NCBI RefSeq assembly: GCF_900095795.1 | Contig: NZ_LT608328.1 | Span: 1,357,001-1,421,000, forward strand | Origin: Petrimonas mucosa | Lineage (GTDB): Bacteria; Bacteroidota; Bacteroidia; Bacteroidales; Dysgonomonadaceae | DNA length: 64,000 nt | Direction of reading: 5' to 3' | In this document: positions 61,725-64,000 of the stretch, piece after piece | Numbering within the stretch: position 1 is the first letter of the stretch | Layout: every line of letters starts with the position of its first letter | Notes under the pieces: generated by a model | The model's database searches: none | What the model was told of the DNA's origin: nothing | The model's input: only the letters and a program-made list of their open reading frames with translations | Program-made: the position numbers and the translations under genes

Positions 61725-62954
61725 TTAGAACAACGACATCTGCACGTTTGCTGGACTTTTATTTCTACTTTTTGTGCGTTTAGTGTAGGCTCTGCGTCCT
61801 TCGGTTACTACCCATGTTAAGTTCAAATGGCTTATTAGGTGTATCCTGATCAAAGCAGCAATGGTTGAAAACGCTTTTTTGCTTTCGGACAAAACCCTTA
61901 CAACGTTCAACAGCAAGTGTGCAATCAGCGTACACCAGATTTGCGTTTTTATTCCGTTCTCTGTTTCTGAGTAAAAGAAATGCAACTGAAAGTTTTGTTT
62001 CAGTTTCTTGAACGTCAACTCTATCGTCCAGCGGTATTTATAAATCAAAGCCACCTCTTCGGGCGTTATTTCCCAATTGTTGGTGATAAACTTGTACTTT
62101 CTGCCTTTTTCGTCTTTGTAGTAAACCAAGCGAAGACATAGCGTTTCGGGTTTCTTCTCTCGCTTATACTCCAAATGAATGTGTCCTATCTTATAAACGC
62201 CAAATTCTTCTTTTGTGAGATTTTTTTCAAAAAGAACCTCCTGTAATTGGGCTTTGGCATTATCTTTCAGGCGGCAGACGAAATTTACGCCCTCCCTTGT
62301 CCAATCGGCAAACTGCTGATAAAAGTTGTAGGCTTTATCGAAAACCAACATACTGCCTTTTGCCGGATTTAGATGTGCCAGAAACTTTTTGTCATGCATT
62401 TTGGCTTCGCTGATAGTGGCAAAAACCGCCGTGTCGGCGTGTATGTCGGTCAGCATATGCACTTTTAGCCCGCCTTTTTTCTTGCCGTCATCTTTACGGT
62501 TGCGCCCAACACCCTTCATGACTTCCGAAAACAGAGTGAATGTGCTTGAATCAAAGGCGTAGAATTCTTCAAAACTCACATCTTTTTTTCGGCTGACCGA
62601 CAAAAGCGGACGAAAATAAGCTATCAATGCAAAATAATAAAGCTTGAAAAGCTCTTCGCTTCTGTCGCGCAAAGCATCGCCTGCAGTGCTTTTAGCCGGC
62701 GAACAGTCCATATTCAGGTAATTCAATTTGCCTTCCAAAGCTCGCATGCTGTCGCACACTTCGCCCATCGAATCGCAGCGTGAAAATATCCCGAATAGCA
62801 TGACAATTAGCTGATCCCATGAAAAAAAGGTTTTATAATAACGGTCGCTACCGCATTGTTGTACCAATAAGTCAAACTGCTCGCGTGGCAGCATTTTTAC
62901 AATTTGTTTAAAAATCGGCTGACCGACTAAATTTTTTGTCTTACCTTTGCTCAT
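61725..62954 (-). CDS. IS4-family transposase (DUF4372 N-terminus)
   Basis: The start is ATG 62954 (MSKGKTKNLVGQPIFKQIVK); a start seven codons upstream is less typical. The 409-residue protein has an N-terminal DUF4372 domain (about 1-75) and a DDE_Tnp_1 catalytic domain. Candidate acidic residues are D in AFDSSTFTLFSE, D in VFDKAYNFYQQF, and E in YKYRWTIELTFKKLKQNF, which is the IS4 YREK-like block. The frame is intact. I could not find convincing terminal inverted repeats in 61530-61724 or 62955-63168, so the ends of the element are not set. Confidence 0.92.
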   Translation of the reverse strand: MSKGKTKNLVGQPIFKQIVKMLPREQFDLLVQQCGSDRYYKTFFSWDQLIVMLFGIFSRCDSMGEVCDSMRALEGKLNYLNMDCSPAKSTAGDALRDRSEELFKLYYFALIAYFRPLLSVSRKKDVSFEEFYAFDSSTFTLFSEVMKGVGRNRKDDGKKKGGLKVHMLTDIHADTAVFATISEAKMHDKKFLAHLNPAKGSMLVFDKAYNFYQQFADWTREGVNFVCRLKDNAKAQLQEVLFEKNLTKEEFGVYKIGHIHLEYKREKKPETLCLRLVYYKDEKGRKYKFITNNWEITPEEVALIYKYRWTIELTFKKLKQNFQLHFFYSETENGIKTQIWCTLIAHLLLNVVRVLSESKKAFSTIAALIRIHLISHLNLTWVVTEGRRAYTKRTKSRNKSPANVQMSLF

Positions 62955-63168
62955 AGTTGAAAATTTGCGTTGCAATACAAATTTACAACTTAGGGGTGAA
63001 ACTTAGGTGGAACCCCTACTTTTTTCTAAATATTTTTGTCGGTCAGTAGTGATTTAAAATAGAAAAATTTGGTTCTATATGAAATACTGTGGGTAGTCAA
63101 ATTTGAGTTTGCCACAGGTAAAGTAAATCATGTTAATAACCGAAAATCCCGTGCTTTTGTAACCATAT
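62955..63168. other. A/T-rich gap between two transposase genes
   Basis: No gene is supported here. The stretch presumably contains the right end of the IS4-type element and the left end of the next element. A GTCGGTCAGT segment near 63040 shares only ACCGAC (in complement) with the far side near 61625, which is too short to define inverted repeats. Confidence 0.5.
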
Positions 63169-64000
63169 TTACAGCTCTCTTCCCGATGTTCTTTCCTTAC
63201 CCTTGAAGGTGTATGGTATCTCCAGGAGGTCGAAGACTAGTCGCTGAGCCGCGGTGGGTGTGGAGTACACATCCTTGTATTTTCCCTCGAAGTGAACCCT
63301 TGCATAAGTTTCCACCTTGCGCAACATATCTTGTTCAGACCAGTGTTTGCGTTTCTTCTTGTCAATCTGGCCCACCATTTTTCGTAACCTTGCAAGGATG
63401 ATCAGAGAGATGAAGGTCACGAAAATTTTACCCTTGATCGTCTGCTCGCTATGGTTCTTCAGGCGTCTCAAGTCCAGGAGATTCTTCTCATCATCGAAGT
63501 ACAATTCCACACCGTTTCTCTCCCGGTATTGTTCCAGTGCCTGAACCGCCGTTTTGGCTGAGGTAGAGATCAGTACCCAGTAACAACTGTCACTGTTGAT
63601 GAACTCCTGTATCGCCTCATCGTTATAATTCACCGACCGGCCCCGAACGGGGGTCTCCTTGACGATGAAGTAACGCTCATACATCGTCCGGTGTGATTCT
63701 ACAAGCTTGTCTGCTTCCAGCTCATCTTTCAAAGCCCTTAGCTTTTGCATGAAAGAGGCTATGATCTTGTCTTTTCTCGCGGGGTCAAAATACAGGTGAT
63801 ACCAGGTTCTGCCATGAGCAGGGGTAGTCTTGTAGATGGTCTTCCCGTACATGATACTCCCATTTTGCTCGATCAGGTTCCCCGGGCGCACAAGTGTGTC
63901 GCGATGTTCCGCGATCAATTTCTTTTGCCATGCGACATTGGACGGCACCGGGATGGTGAACTTGTAGCCCTCGCGTGACAACAGCTCAAGGTTGTAGTCA
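63169..64000 (-). CDS. DDE transposase, IS1634/IS4-like, N-terminus beyond window
   Basis: The frame is open to the right edge (upstream codons read DYNLELLSREGYKF), so the N-terminal part is missing. What is seen is the C-terminal 277 or so residues. YFIVKETPVRGRSVNYNDEAI is followed by WVLISTSAKTAVQALEQYRERNGVELYFDDEKNLLDLRRL and IKGKIFVTFISLIILARLRKM. The Y-R-E/R-N-x-V-E block carries the last acidic residue of a DDE site, as in IS1634-type elements. It shares no obvious sequence with the two other transposases in the window. Completeness cannot be judged. Confidence 0.8.
   Translation of the reverse strand, partial: DYNLELLSREGYKFTIPVPSNVAWQKKLIAEHRDTLVRPGNLIEQNGSIMYGKTIYKTTPAHGRTWYHLYFDPARKDKIIASFMQKLRALKDELEADKLVESHRTMYERYFIVKETPVRGRSVNYNDEAIQEFINSDSCYWVLISTSAKTAVQALEQYRERNGVELYFDDEKNLLDLRRLKNHSEQTIKGKIFVTFISLIILARLRKMVGQIDKKKRKHWSEQDMLRKVETYARVHFEGKYKDVYSTPTAAQRLVFDLLEIPYTFKGKERTSGREL

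Noticed and set aside
1-64000. CRISPR array, prophage or conjugative genes
   Set aside because: No regularly spaced repeats and no cas, phage structural or transfer genes were seen on either strand.

Overview
This window looks like a Bacteroidota chromosome, most likely order Bacteroidales. Several tRNA and protein genes are preceded by the phylum-specific promoter form TTTG-N19-21-TAnnTTTG. Most genes lack a strong Shine-Dalgarno sequence. The families DUF4831, DUF4886, DUF4252, GH109-like and GH127, and twin-arginine Gfo/Idh/MocA oxidoreductases, are typical of gut and digester Bacteroidales. A Dysgonomonadaceae-type organism is my guess, not a demonstrated identity. It seems to be a saccharolytic anaerobe: it carries Hcp, amino-sugar and rhamnose catabolism, and secreted glycosidases.

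Left part (1-17.9 kb). A partial lpxD runs off the left edge and is followed by tRNA-Pro(GGG). An amino-sugar locus follows: a nagP-like transporter, a decayed GH109-type gene, nagA, nagB, two Gfo/Idh/MocA oxidoreductases and a DUF4886 protein. The promoter regions of the transporter and nagA are copies of each other. Next is a nitrosative-stress locus: hcp, a cupin and a DUF438/hemerythrin protein, divergent from a Crp/Fnr regulator, with a near-perfect dyad between them at an activator-like position. Two tandemly duplicated Tat-exported oxidoreductases, aspS and tRNA-Pro(UGG) close the section.

Middle part (18-33 kb). This holds a two-domain esterase, a glycerate kinase with a GntP permease, sufB separated from the other suf genes, YceI, two exported proteins, pheS and tilS. 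An ISAs1-family element with a perfect 10-bp target duplication follows, then a 45-aa membrane protein and serS.

Rhamnose region (32.3-56.9 kb). An AraC regulator, rhaT, rhaA and rhaB lie on the minus strand and contain no aldolase gene. Divergently transcribed is a tight eight-gene operon: lipoyl E2, E3 and fused E1 of a 2-oxoacid dehydrogenase, a PHP-domain hydrolase, a class II aldolase/SDR fusion, a Zn-dependent dehydrogenase, a double class II aldolase whose second half has lost its active site, and a lipoate-protein ligase. I consider this operon the best candidate for an undescribed pathway. It could supply the missing rhamnulose-1-phosphate aldolase and oxidise downstream carbon through a dedicated, locally lipoylated complex. 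Beyond it is a minus-strand set of secreted enzymes (WbsX/GH99-like, GH127, metallophosphoesterase, metallo-beta-lactamase fold, GH78-like) that could release rhamnose and arabinose from plant polysaccharide. It has no SusC/SusD pair.

Right part (56.9-64 kb). This holds a TIGR01212 radical SAM gene, DUF4252, an anti-sigma factor and ECF sigma factor, a Yip1-like membrane protein, smpB and a nucleoside-recognition (Gate) membrane protein. Two unrelated DDE transposase genes follow; the last is cut by the window edge.
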